DNA of 64,000 bases, from the NCBI RefSeq assembly GCF_000270185.1, contig NC_015516.1:186001-250000 (forward strand), in the 5' to 3' direction. The position numbers and the translations under genes are program-made. The stretch is from Melissococcus plutonius ATCC 35311. Its GTDB lineage: Bacteria > Bacillota > Bacilli > Lactobacillales > Enterococcaceae. Below the pieces are notes generated by a model that was given only the letters and a program-made list of their open reading frames with translations, had not been told where the DNA came from and did not search any database. How positions within the stretch are numbered: position 1 is the stretch's first letter; the number at the start of each line of letters is the position of its first letter. Positions 1 to 9,147 of the stretch are shown here, piece after piece.

Positions 1-1
1 T

Positions 2-526
2 CTAAGTACATTAAGAAGTAAAATTGGTTATATTCCACAAAAGGCTTTATTGTTTACAGGAACTATTGCTGATAATCTACGTTATGGTAAAGCAGATGCT
101 ACCTTGGAAGAAATGAAAAAAGCTGCAGAGATTGCACAAGCGACCGACTTTATTTCTAAAAAACCAGAAGGATTTAATGAACAACTATCCGAAGGTGGAG
201 CAAATTTTTCAGGTGGACAAAAGCAGCGTCTGGCAATTGCTCGAGCAGTCATTAGACAACCGGAAATTTATATATTTGACGATAGTTTTTCCGCTTTGGA
301 TTATCAGACAGACGCAAAACTTCGTGCCCGTTTAAAAGAAGTGACGCACCAGTCTACGGTTATGATTGTTGCGCAGCGTGTTGGAACAATTATGCAAGCA
401 GATAAAATTATTGTTTTAAACGAGGGGGATATTGTTGGTATTGGTACACACAAAGAATTACTTGCAACATGTCCAATTTATTATGATATTGCGGCATCTC
501 AACTATCAAAGGAGGAATTAGCATGA
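2..526 (+). CDS. ABC exporter half-transporter, subunit 1 (C-terminal part; starts before window)
   Basis: The reading frame is open from base 2, so the gene begins upstream of the window and only the end of the nucleotide-binding domain is present. Visible motifs are the Q-loop region (YIPQKALLFTGTI), a canonical signature (SGGQKQR), Walker B (IYIFDDSFSALD) and a final H-loop position occupied by Q (IVAQRVGT). The Walker B ends in Asp instead of the catalytic Glu and the H-loop His is Gln, so this half carries the degenerate site typical of heterodimeric exporters such as EfrAB, LmrCD and BmrCD. It overlaps the next gene by 4 bp (ATGA), consistent with one operon and a two-subunit pump. The substrate cannot be read from the sequence; multidrug export is the usual role of this family. 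Confidence 0.93.
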   Translation, partial: LSTLRSKIGYIPQKALLFTGTIADNLRYGKADATLEEMKKAAEIAQATDFISKKPEGFNEQLSEGGANFSGGQKQRLAIARAVIRQPEIYIFDDSFSALDYQTDAKLRARLKEVTHQSTVMIVAQRVGTIMQADKIIVLNEGDIVGIGTHKELLATCPIYYDIAASQLSKEELA

Positions 527-2283
527 AAAAAGCAATTTCTTCGATGGAACGTTTAGGAAAATATATTAAGCCATATAGACTAACTTTTTATTCAGTGATC
601 TTTCTAACTATCTTAACAACTGTATTCAATGTTACCATTCCCTATGTTACCGGACTTCCAACAACTCGAATCAGTAAAGATATTGCTCAGGGAAAACCAT
701 TAGAATTTACGTACATTTTTTGGTGCCTTTTTTGGCTACTGATTATTGGTATTGGTTATTGTGTTTCACAATTTTTATCGAATTACTTAATGACAAATGT
801 TGTTCAGAATGCTATGAGAGACCTACGAAAAGATATCGAGGAAAAAATTAATCGATTACCCGTTTCTTATTTTGATAAAAATCAGCAGGGAAACATTTTA
901 TCTCGGGTAACCAATGATGTTGATGCTGTGAGTAACGCATTACAACAAAGTTTTATTAATATCATTTCAGCAATATTAGGTATAATTATGGCCGTTGCTA
1001 TGATGTTTTATATTAATACTTTAATGGCACTATTTTCTATACTGATGATCCCATTGTCTATCGTTATTTCGCAAACTCTTATCAGGTTTTCTCAAAAATA
1101 TTTTTATGGCATGCAAAATACCTTAGGAGAATTAAATGGTTTTGTTCAAGAAAACATGACTGGGTTTAGCGTTTTAAAACTATATGGACGTGAAAAAGAA
1201 ACCTTAAACAAATTTAAAAAGGTAAATCATAAATTAAATCAACTTGGATTCAAAGCAACCTTCATCTCAGGTATAATGATGCCTTTAGTACAACTGACAG
1301 CTTATAGTACGTATATAGGAATGGCTGTTCTAGGAAGTTATTTTGCCATTACAGGTATTATTGTTGTTGGACAGCTTCAAGCATTTATTCAGTATATTTG
1401 GCAGGTCAATCAACCCATGGGAAATATTACACAACTTGCTACAGCATTACAAAGTGCTTCCGCTGCAACAACTCGTGTATTTGAAATTTTAGATCAACAA
1501 GAAGAACCATTAAATGAACAAGATATTCCATTACCAGAACCTATTCATGGTAATGTTGAATTTGATCATGTAAGTTTTAGCTATGATCCAAAGAAACCGT
1601 TGATTAAGAATTTAAGTTTTAAAGTAAAAGCCGGACAAACAGTGGCAATTGTCGGCCCAACAGGTGCAGGAAAAACCACTTTGATTAACTTATTGATGCG
1701 TTTTTATGATGTCAATTATGGAGCAATCAAGATAGATGGAATAGACACAAAAAAAATGAATAGAAGTGATGTTCGTTCAGTTTTTGGTATGGTTTTACAA
1801 GATGCATGGCTATATAAAGGAACTATTGTAGATAATATTCGTTTTGGGAAATTGGATGCTACGGATTATGAAGTCGTTGATGCAGCTAAAACGGCAAATG
1901 TAAATCACTTTATTCGAACAATGCCAAATGGTTATGAAATGGAAATTAATGCAGAAGGAGACAATATATCTTTAGGGCAAAAACAATTATTAACTATTGC
2001 CCGGGCAGTTATTTCAGATCCAAAAATTTTGATTTTAGATGAAGCAACGAGTTCTGTAGATACCCGTTTAGAAGCATTAATCCAAAAAGCGATGGATCAG
2101 GTCATGAGAGGACGTACTAGCTTTGTAATTGCTCATCGGCTCTCGACTATTCGTGAAGCTGATCTTATTTTGGTAATGAACCAGGGAGAGATTATTGAAA
2201 AAGGTACCCACATAGAATTATTAGAACAAGGTGGTTTTTATGAGAAGCTTTATAATAGTCAGTTCGCCGAAGAAAGTGAATAA
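523..2283 (+). CDS. ABC exporter half-transporter, subunit 2 (EfrB/LmrD-like)
   Basis: A 586-residue fused membrane and ATPase half-transporter. Residues about 15-310 form the six-helix exporter domain; the NBD follows with Walker A (GPTGAGKTT), Q-loop (MVLQDAWLYKGT), an aberrant signature (SLGQKQLLTIARA), Walker B (ILILDEATSSVD) and H-loop (IAHRLSTI). The catalytic Glu and His are intact here while the signature is degenerate, complementing subunit 1 and supporting one asymmetric heterodimer with a single consensus ATP site. Its start overlaps the upstream stop, implying translational coupling. A rho-independent terminator follows about 50 bp downstream. It is predicted to be a plasma-membrane drug or lipid exporter; substrate unknown. 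Confidence 0.94.
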   Translation: MKKAISSMERLGKYIKPYRLTFYSVIFLTILTTVFNVTIPYVTGLPTTRISKDIAQGKPLEFTYIFWCLFWLLIIGIGYCVSQFLSNYLMTNVVQNAMRDLRKDIEEKINRLPVSYFDKNQQGNILSRVTNDVDAVSNALQQSFINIISAILGIIMAVAMMFYINTLMALFSILMIPLSIVISQTLIRFSQKYFYGMQNTLGELNGFVQENMTGFSVLKLYGREKETLNKFKKVNHKLNQLGFKATFISGIMMPLVQLTAYSTYIGMAVLGSYFAITGIIVVGQLQAFIQYIWQVNQPMGNITQLATALQSASAATTRVFEILDQQEEPLNEQDIPLPEPIHGNVEFDHVSFSYDPKKPLIKNLSFKVKAGQTVAIVGPTGAGKTTLINLLMRFYDVNYGAIKIDGIDTKKMNRSDVRSVFGMVLQDAWLYKGTIVDNIRFGKLDATDYEVVDAAKTANVNHFIRTMPNGYEMEINAEGDNISLGQKQLLTIARAVISDPKILILDEATSSVDTRLEALIQKAMDQVMRGRTSFVIAHRLSTIREADLILVMNQGEIIEKGTHIELLEQGGFYEKLYNSQFAEESE

Positions 2284-2331
2284 AGTAAAATTGATAAGTA
2301 AAAAATAATTATCTTTCAATTTTATTGAAAC

Positions 2332-2367
2332 AAAGGATTGAATTTTGTTAGAATTCAATCCTTTTCA
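2332..2367 (+). terminator. Rho-independent terminator after exporter operon
   Basis: A 13-bp perfect stem (AAAGGATTGAATT paired with AATTCAATCCTTT) with a 7-nt loop is followed by a short T run, 50 bp after the exporter stop codon. Confidence 0.8.
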
Positions 2368-2726
2368 ATTATAAGTACATTTTTACATATTAGAACATCA
2401 TATTTGCAAATAATATTTATTGATGATATTTTTTAGTCAATATATAGAAAATTAAGAAAGATTGTTGAGATTGTTTTTTTTTAACTTTTAATTTTAAAAA
2501 TCAATTGATTAGTAATTTTTATTATGATATTTTATATCTGCTTTAAAGCAGAATCAAGAAGGCTAAACTAAGAAAATTTTTGATTGCTACTAATTTTTTA
2601 AAGAATAGTTACTTAGTTATTTTATTCAATATTTTCAGGATTGATTATTATGTTTATTCTGATAATATTGATTTATTTTTTCTTATTACTTTTTTATACT
2701 AAATTGATCAAGTCGGGTGGATATGA
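2368..2726. other. Non-coding AT-rich spacer with a 16-bp palindrome
   Basis: No gene is recognised between the exporter terminator and the LbH protein. The only structured element is a perfect 16-bp palindrome, TCTGCTTTAAAGCAGA, at 2537-2552, a possible operator or small hairpin about 175 bp upstream of the next start codon. Nothing else in the interval is distinguishable from AT-rich background. Confidence 0.5.
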
Positions 2727-3242
2727 GTGGAAAAATATTTTATTGCAGATAGTGCAGAGCTTTATGGCGACGTAACTTTAGGAGAAAATACAAACATTCG
2801 GTTTCAAGTAGTTGCAAGAGGAGATAGCAACATTATTACAATTGGTGATAATACAAATATTCAAGCTGGTTCCATTTTACATGTTGATCATGATGCACCT
2901 TCAAAAATAGGTAAAAATATAACTATTGGTCATTTGTGTTTATTGCATGGATGTCAGATTAAAGAAGGTGCCTTAGTAGGCATGAATACAACGATTCTAA
3001 ATCATGCAGTTATTGGTGAAAATAGTATGATTGGTGCTGGCTCACTAGTTACAGAGCGAACAATAATTCCACCTAATGTTTTGGCATTCGGTCGACCAGC
3101 ACGTGTCATAAGACCATTAACAGAAGAAGAAATTGAAAAAAATTTGTTAAATATTTGGCATTATACGCAATTGGCCAGGGAGTATCAAATGGGTAAGTAT
3201 ATTCGTATAAATGGGGGGCATGCAAGTAATGAAAAAGATTAA
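2727..3242 (+). CDS. Gamma-carbonic-anhydrase-like left-handed beta-helix protein
   Basis: A 171-residue protein of hexapeptide-repeat (LbH) character, with regular I/V/L-G-x repeats through residues 10-125 and a C-terminal helix. The sequence QAGSILHVDH, then HLCLLHGC, supplies His residues in the positions used for metal binding in the gamma-CA/YrdA/PaaY family. It starts at GTG with a GGGTGG ribosome-binding sequence about 6 nt upstream; no better ATG exists in frame. It overlaps the start region of the wecB remnant, suggesting the two were co-transcribed. Members of this family are often annotated as carbonic anhydrase or acyltransferase without proof of activity; catalytic function here is inference. 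Confidence 0.85.
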   Translation: MEKYFIADSAELYGDVTLGENTNIRFQVVARGDSNIITIGDNTNIQAGSILHVDHDAPSKIGKNITIGHLCLLHGCQIKEGALVGMNTTILNHAVIGENSMIGAGSLVTERTIIPPNVLAFGRPARVIRPLTEEEIEKNLLNIWHYTQLAREYQMGKYIRINGGHASNEKD

Positions 3243-4257
3243 AGTAATGACAATTTTTGGGACACGTCCGGAAGCGGTAAAAATGGCGCCATTAGTGAAA
3301 AAATTGGAGGATTACCCAGAATTATTTGAAAGTATTGTTACTGTTACTGCCCAACATAGAGAAATGTTAGATCAGGTTTTAGCAGACTTTTCAATTGTTC
3401 CTAATTACGATTTGGATATTATGAAAGAAGGGCAAACACTAACAGAAATTACTAGTCGGGTGTTAGAGCAGCTAACAAAAATAATAGAAGAGGAGAATCC
3501 AAAAATTGTTTTAGTCCATGGTGATACAACCACTTCTGTTGCTGCAGCTCTAGCTGGTTTTTATGAAAAAATTGAAATTGGTCATGTTGAAGCAGGATTA
3601 CGAACATGGGAAAAATATTCACCATTTCCAGAAGAAATGAATCGACAATTGGTTGATACCTTATCAGACATTTATTTTGCTCCAACAAAAACAAGTGAAG
3701 AAAATTTATTAAAAGAGAATCACGCTAAAAAAAAGATCTATGTAACGGGAAATACATCTATTGACGCTATGAAGTATACAATTCAGAAAGATTATCATCA
3801 TCCTACGCTTGATAAGATACCTAAAAAACAAAAAATTATTATGTTAACGATGCACCGACGAGAAAATTGGGGCGAATCTATTGTGCAAGTCTTTAAAGCA
3901 ATCAAACAAGTAGTGGAAAACTATTCAAGTGTTGAGGTTATTTTTCCAATGCATAAAAATCCACTTGTTCGTCAGATCGCTGAAAAATATCTATCAGGAA
4001 ATAAACGTATTCACCTAATTGAGCCTTTAGATGTTAAAGATTTTCAAAATTTTATCGCACGCAGTTATTTAATATTAACTGATTCTGGTGGTATCCAAGA
4101 AGAAGCTCCCTCTCTAGGAGTTCCTATGCTAGTGTTACGTTATACAACTGAACGTCCAGAAGGTATTGCTGCTGGAACGTTAAAATTAATAGGAACCAAA
4201 GAAAAAACTAGATGTATATATGGAGGAAAATATTGTGCCAATTTTGGATTTGGATGA
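3229..4257 (+). pseudogene. wecB: UDP-N-acetylglucosamine 2-epimerase, 3'-truncated
   Basis: The frame encodes the non-hydrolysing UDP-GlcNAc 2-epimerase (MnaA/WecB), which makes UDP-ManNAc for wall polymers. The N-terminal IFGTRPEAVKMAPLV, the HGDTTTS and HVEAGLRTW motifs, TMHRRENWG and LTDSGGIQEEAP are all present. After AGTLKLIGT, where family members continue for roughly another 40 residues of C-terminal helices, the frame becomes unrelated and stops. In a different frame the DNA from about 4200 encodes a HesB-like protein, so a deletion has joined the two genes. The start used here is ATG 3229 (MKKIKVMTIFG), with GGGGGG 10 nt upstream; ATGs at 3211 and 3220 are alternatives. Loss of the C-terminus probably inactivates the enzyme, though a shortened product could still be made. 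Confidence 0.88.
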
Positions 4258-4522
4258 TAGTGTTGGTGAATTTTCATCTGTTGGAAATTGTTCCCTGGGA
4301 ACGAACTTTCGTTTATTACTTTTAGATAAAAATCAAAACCGACAATCTTTTAATGCTAAGTTAGATTCAGATATAGGTGAAATTTATATTAAGGACTACT
4401 CAAAAAAATATTTAGATGAAGAAATGCTACTTATGATAAATCCTAGATTACAATCATTGCAGCTAAGTGGACCAAGTGGTGTCCTAAATAGTAATCTACC
4501 AATTGTAGATTTACGAACCTAA
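4193..4522 (+). pseudogene. HesB/Fe-S_biosyn-like protein, 5'-truncated
   Basis: From about 4202 a second frame reads KKLDVYMEENIVPILDLDD, then VGEFSSVGNCSLGTNFRLLL and ending LSGPSGVLNSNLPIVDL. This resembles the small iron-sulphur-biosynthesis-domain (HesB/YadR) proteins common in Lactobacillales, which begin with roughly 15-20 residues of strand and helix that are missing here. The frame is closed upstream by a TAG at 4190-4192, so no native start is available. ATG 4220 is an internal methionine. The family assignment is from memory of the conserved D-DG-G-F/S pattern and SGPSG ending, and is moderately confident. The gene lost its promoter and start in the same event that truncated wecB. 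Confidence 0.6.
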
Positions 4523-5382
4523 AAATCAGAAAATAAAAATCAATAAAAAAATTAATTATTTCAACTAATCGTTGAACTGATAAAAGAGTTAAGTAAGATA
4601 TTCAGTTAAAAATAAGAAATTTAAAAGATAATTTTAATAGTAATAAGAATTTTTTGTTTATAAAGATAGTTTCAATAATTATCTATTTGACTTAAAACTG
4701 TGGAAGATAGAGCAATCATCTATCTTCCATAGTTATTTTATATTAGGAAATGTAATATTTGTTTTTTATTTTTTTATCATTATCGGTCGCTTTCATGGAC
4801 AATATCCTAATGTTTTTCAACTAGTAGGATAAATTTATTAATTTTCTCGTTTGATGTTTATAAATTGGTTAGTAAAGTCAATTTGCCAGTAGTATATTCG
4901 AATATTCTATTAATGAAAAGCTAATTATAAATTTTATCTATTCTTTATGTTGGATAGTTGAATGGTTAATAACTACAATTGGTTCATTACATAATCATTC
5001 AATGTATTAAATTAAAAAAGAAAATTTAGTAATTGGTTGATTTTTTTCTGGATGCGCTTATTAAGATAAATATTTATATAAAATATAAAAAATAGATGGC
5101 TATTAATAATGTAGATAGAATATTTTTTCAGATAAAGAATTTATTGAATAACATAAACAAGTTAAAAATTTTTGATCTGTCATATAAATTTAATGAACAT
5201 TCAAAATTAATGAGATAGGTACAATTGTTGGTATGACAATTGTATTTTTAGTTTAATTAATTAAATCTTCATTTGATTGATTATAGCAAAAAAGATAGAG
5301 AGAAAACCAATTTCAATAAATAGATCAAAAAATTATTAATTGAAATGGTGGTCATTTCTATATCTTTTTCATTTTCCTATTA
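4523..5382. other. Non-coding AT-rich interval
   Basis: About 860 bp without a recognisable gene on either strand. Apart from the terminator-like hairpin at 4698-4740 I see no homology. Frequent stops in all frames argue against a recently broken gene. Confidence 0.6.
4698..4740 (+). terminator. Strong terminator-like hairpin
   Basis: A 14-bp stem (CTGTGGAAGATAGA with TCTATCTTCCATAG, one G-U pair), 7-nt loop, then TTATTTTA. It lies 175 bp after the HesB remnant and probably terminated that former operon. Confidence 0.8.
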
Positions 5383-6564
5383 TTATTGTTTTTTGGCTTC
5401 CTTTATTACCTGATCTAACGTTTGATCAAGTTTCTTCATTTGTGCTTCGTTAAAAACTTTTTTGCCCTCTTCATGTAAATTTTTAATATCTTCATTGGTG
5501 ATCTCAGTTTTATTTTCTTTAATCTGTTCAATGAGATAGTTTAATTGTGCATCAATCGTTTTATCAATCATTTTTTCATTATCATAATTTGGTGTAAAGG
5601 ATTTAGAATTTTTGATCGAAGTAACATGATTAAAGAGTTCTTCTAATTTTTGTTTTGAAATAATTTTCTTTTTATCAGGCAATTTAATAGTTGCTTTTTG
5701 TTTTTTAGGTTGTGAGGATAAAACAAAATTTATTTTTGTCTTTTGTTTTTGGTTGTCTTTTTGTTTTAACGATAAAAGGACACGGGTAGTAGATTTATAA
5801 TTTTCTTTATTGATAGAATGAGTTATTTTTAATTCATCAACATTCTTTTTTATAGTTTCTTTCAGATTTTTTAGCTGTTGTGCTGTTGTGTGTTGATAAT
5901 TTTGTTTTGTTTTCTTATCTTCTTTCATTAATCGATCATAAGTATCTAAAAATGTTATACATTCTTCTTTAGTAATTACATGACTTAATGTATTATCTTT
6001 TTTGGTGAATAAATCTTTATTTGTTTTTTTCAATGTTTGTTTGATTGCTTCATTCATTTTATTTTTTTCAAAGTAAATCATTGTATTTTTTTGATTTTTT
6101 GATAAAAGTTGGTTTATATCAAAGTATTTATCGTCTAGCTGTTTTAGATCAACTGGAGATATGGGTGCTGGTTTTCCTAGGGAAGAAGCAAGTGCAGCAA
6201 TATCAGAAAAGAAGTTAGTAGACAAGTAGGTTTTATCTTTTTTTCCAATCAGTTGGATTGAGAATTTCTGGCTAAATAATTTTCCATTCATTGTTAAATC
6301 ATATAGATTGGACTTTTTATTGCATGTATAGTGACCATTAATATGTAGAGACTGCAATTGGTCGATAAATATTTTTGTATAAGCTTGTTCTTTTAATTCA
6401 GGAATAGTTAATTCTTTCATGGTTAATTGATAATTTCTATTTTGTATAGATGGTTGATCAAGTTTTTCTAATGTGTCAATGTAGGATTGTCGCGTACCAC
6501 ATGCAGTGAATAGAAGAAGCATTATTCCTAGTGTTAGTAATAGATACAATTTTTTCTTTGTCAT
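5383..6564 (-). CDS. Putative lipoprotein of unknown function
   Basis: A 393-residue secreted lipoprotein: residues 1-21 form a type II signal peptide with lipobox LFTAC (Cys22 as the lipidated residue). The rest is Lys/Asn-rich and hydrophilic, with a possible repeated beta-rich architecture (YTCNKKSNLYDLTMNG, then MIYFEKNKMNEAIKQTLKK) and a helical C-terminal tail. There is a clear ribosome-binding site (AAAGGGG) 8-9 nt before the ATG. I do not recognise the family. It is monocistronic, with no neighbour within 350 bp upstream. Anchoring at the outer face of the membrane is the only inference I would make. Confidence 0.8.
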   Translation of the reverse strand: MTKKKLYLLLTLGIMLLLFTACGTRQSYIDTLEKLDQPSIQNRNYQLTMKELTIPELKEQAYTKIFIDQLQSLHINGHYTCNKKSNLYDLTMNGKLFSQKFSIQLIGKKDKTYLSTNFFSDIAALASSLGKPAPISPVDLKQLDDKYFDINQLLSKNQKNTMIYFEKNKMNEAIKQTLKKTNKDLFTKKDNTLSHVITKEECITFLDTYDRLMKEDKKTKQNYQHTTAQQLKNLKETIKKNVDELKITHSINKENYKSTTRVLLSLKQKDNQKQKTKINFVLSSQPKKQKATIKLPDKKKIISKQKLEELFNHVTSIKNSKSFTPNYDNEKMIDKTIDAQLNYLIEQIKENKTEITNEDIKNLHEEGKKVFNEAQMKKLDQTLDQVIKEAKKQ

Positions 6565-6918
6565 GTCATTACCCCTTTCTTATAGTTAATAGTTTACATG
6601 TAATGAACAAACTATTAAATATAAATCAAAATAAAAATTAAAAAATTTATTTATTAATGAATGTAATATTGCTAATAATATGAATTGAAAAAATTAAGTA
6701 TACACAATATATTAAAAAACAATCTATAATTTAGGATCATAAGGAAGATTTATTGTTAATTATTTTTATAGTAGAAGCAAATTTATAACCATATGCCTTA
6801 TTCTTACTCTGAATAAATAGGTGGTTAAAAATATTTTTATTTCTATGTGTAATTTGCTATGTAGATATAAATGATATATTTTGTATTTTTATGTATATGT
6901 TGAATAGTAATTAAATAG
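6565..6918. other. Non-coding spacer between lipoprotein and resolvase
   Basis: 354 bp between two minus-strand genes. It must hold the lipoprotein promoter, but I see no unambiguous -35/-10 pair and no terminator with a convincing stem. Confidence 0.5.
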
Positions 6919-7515
6919 CTATTTACAAATCTGAGAAGTAATTTCTTGTTGCGTTGATTTTTTTTGTTCAGCTATTTTTCTATAGAGTAAGGATTTGCTA
7001 ACACCTGTTAACTGGGTAATTTCTTTAATTGAATACTGTTTTGATTGATATAAATTTAATGCTTTTTCGATCACCTGACTATCTTTTGGCGGTCTACCAC
7101 CTAATCTTCCTCTGGCTCTAGCAGCGATTAAATCTGCGTTTGTTCGTTCAACAATAATATCTCTTTCCAATTCTGCAATGCTTGCCATCAAACGAAAAAA
7201 GAATCTGCCCATTGAGGTAGATGTATCTACGTTATCCTGAATAGAAATGAATTGGATATTATTTTCAGAAAAATATTCAGCTAGTTCAATTAAATGTTTT
7301 GTTGAAGGAGAAATACGATCAAATTTATAAACAGCTATTGTATCACCAGGGGAGAGAATATTCAAAAGAGCTTGTAATTCTTGACGTTCACGTTTTTTGC
7401 CTGAAGCTTTCTCTTTATAGATGATAATTGCACCTAACTTTTTTAAAGCATCAATTTGCAGTTCTAAATTTTGATCTTGTGTTGATACTCTGGCATATCC
7501 AAATATTCTTGCCAT
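6919..7515 (-). CDS. Serine recombinase (resolvase/invertase family), active-site Arg to Pro
   Basis: A 198-residue small serine recombinase. The catalytic domain opens with IFGYARVSTQDQN (Ser11 nucleophile, Arg9) and is followed by the E-helix region (MASIAELERDIIVERT) and a C-terminal helix-turn-helix (SIKEITQLTGVSKSLLYRKI). In the otherwise invariant DRxxRS block the sequence is DRISPST: Arg67 is kept, but position 70, equivalent to Arg71 of gamma-delta resolvase, is Pro (codon at 7306-7308 on the minus strand). That Arg contacts the scissile phosphate in the family, so catalysis is probably lost while DNA binding may persist. No transposase, invertible promoter or res site was recognised next to it. 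It is probably a stranded plasmid or transposon resolvase. Confidence 0.9.
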   Translation of the reverse strand: MARIFGYARVSTQDQNLELQIDALKKLGAIIIYKEKASGKKRERQELQALLNILSPGDTIAVYKFDRISPSTKHLIELAEYFSENNIQFISIQDNVDTSTSMGRFFFRLMASIAELERDIIVERTNADLIAARARGRLGGRPPKDSQVIEKALNLYQSKQYSIKEITQLTGVSKSLLYRKIAEQKKSTQQEITSQICK

Positions 7516-7641
7516 ATTTCTAGGTTCTTTTCATTAATTTTGTTAATATTATAGGTTATAAAATATTTTATTTAAAGGTGAAATTATGTTATTTAAAAAT
7601 AATTAGATGAAAAAATAATTAAAATTGTATAAATAAATCAT

Positions 7642-7685
7642 AAAATAGATATTAATGACTAGGAATTAATATCTATTTTTTATTT
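7642..7685 (+). terminator. Terminator-like hairpin with no obvious gene upstream
   Basis: A perfect 15-bp A/T-rich stem (AAAATAGATATTAAT with ATTAATATCTATTTT), an 8-nt loop, and further T residues. It lies 127 bp from the divergent resolvase start, and no plus-strand gene precedes it. Confidence 0.5.
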
Positions 7686-8713
7686 TGTTGAATTAATTTA
7701 GATATATATACGCAAAAATAGTTTAAAAGATACTTATTAATGAAAATAATTTATAGGTGTCTTTTTCAATTAAATTTATTAGACAGTTTTTTGTTAATTC
7801 CATTAAAATTTAAATTTTTGGAAAATCCTTCTAAAAGTGTTTATTGATGTATTTATCTAGGAAAAAAGAATGAAGGACTGTCATTAAATAACAGTAATAA
7901 CCATTATGGGCATTACTTAGTAAATTATTTCAAATAATACTCCTATTTAAGATTGGAAAATTATTCTAAAAGAATGGTATAGGAAGGAAGAATTTTTTTA
8001 AACTAGCAACTGATAAGACTCACATTTATATCATTTAATTGAGGAAGATACTTTTTGAACTACATAAAAGTTGTATATGTTATAAATAATTTCAATATTA
8101 TGAATTGAACTTTTATTAAATAGAGAAGAAGTAAAGAAGATATAATGCCTAAATAATGAAACAGTTAATTAAAGAAAAATATATAAATATTTGAACTCTC
8201 AATAAGGAATGGAATAATAATTATTTAGGATGAAATAAATAACTATAATTTGAATAAATTTGATAACTAAATAGATAATATTTTTTATTGTTTAAAAATA
8301 TTTTAAATTAACTATTTATTTAATTGTTCAACTTATTATTTTTAATTAAAAGAATCCGTTTTGTACTATTTGATAAACTATAGCTAGATTTCTTTCAAAA
8401 TCAATTACGATTTTATATATACAAACAATATAAAAAAAAATTATTTATAGAAATTATTTATATATAATTGAAATTTATCTTACAAATATAAAAAATAAAT
8501 AGTTATTTTGTTTTTATAAGAGTAAATTTTTTAAATCTAGTAATGTTGTTTAAAAAACGTTCGTTTTAAGGACAATTTTTTATTTTGCTGACAAGCATTT
8601 AAATATTACAAAATAAATAACATAATGTCAATATATATTTTTATTTGAATTGTATTTTTATACTTTTAAAATATAGATAATATAACAATAATTATTTAAT
8701 TAAAAAGTTTACG

Positions 8714-8759
8714 TTACTGATCAGTCTCTAAAACGAATGTTTTAGAGACTGATCAGTAA
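8714..8759. repeat. 46-bp inverted repeat (21-bp perfect arms, 4-nt loop)
   Basis: Two 21-nt arms are exactly complementary around a GAAT loop. Each arm itself contains the 10-bp palindrome ACTGATCAGT, so the element is a palindrome of palindromes. The centre reads AAAACGAATGTTTT, similar to the dyad AAAACGTTCGTTTT 177 bp upstream. There is no T run on either side, so it is not a standard terminator. A regulator operator, recombination or mobile-element end, or an RNA hairpin are all possible. Confidence 0.85.
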
Positions 8760-9147
8760 TTGCTTAGGCAAGATTACTTACTTAAAAGTAAGGATTTTTT
8801 AGATAGTATTAGCATTCTTAATAGCTAACAGATAATAGGAAAACTAGGTAATTTATTTTTATGGCTAGAAAAATTTGAAAAAGTACAGTTAAAAATAAAA
8901 TACAATTATTCATTTATTTTTGAATAGCATTTTGTGAATAGATTTCTTGATTATTTTTAAAATTAGATCTCTAAAACAAGCTATACAATTGATAATTATT
9001 ATTAATAATATTTTTTTGAAATGTATTTATTTTTATTATTACTGATTCAAATTTTAAACTAAATTTATATTTTTAGGGAGGGAAAATTCATGCTTAGTTG
9101 ATTGAAAATTTAGAAAATTAGAATAAAAATTATTTAGGAGGAATCTA

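Larger units (their letters stand above)
7516..9147. other. 1.6-kb non-coding, very AT-rich region
   Basis: No ORF of useful length or recognisable remnant on either strand between the divergent resolvase and adhesin. It contains a terminator-like hairpin (7642-7685), a dyad AAAACGTTCGTTTT at 8554-8567, a 46-bp palindrome (8714-8759), and an SD-preceded micro-ORF (ATG CTT AGT TGA) at 9090-9101 in the presumed adhesin leader. The size and dyads suggest a regulatory region or an old insertion. Confidence 0.6.
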
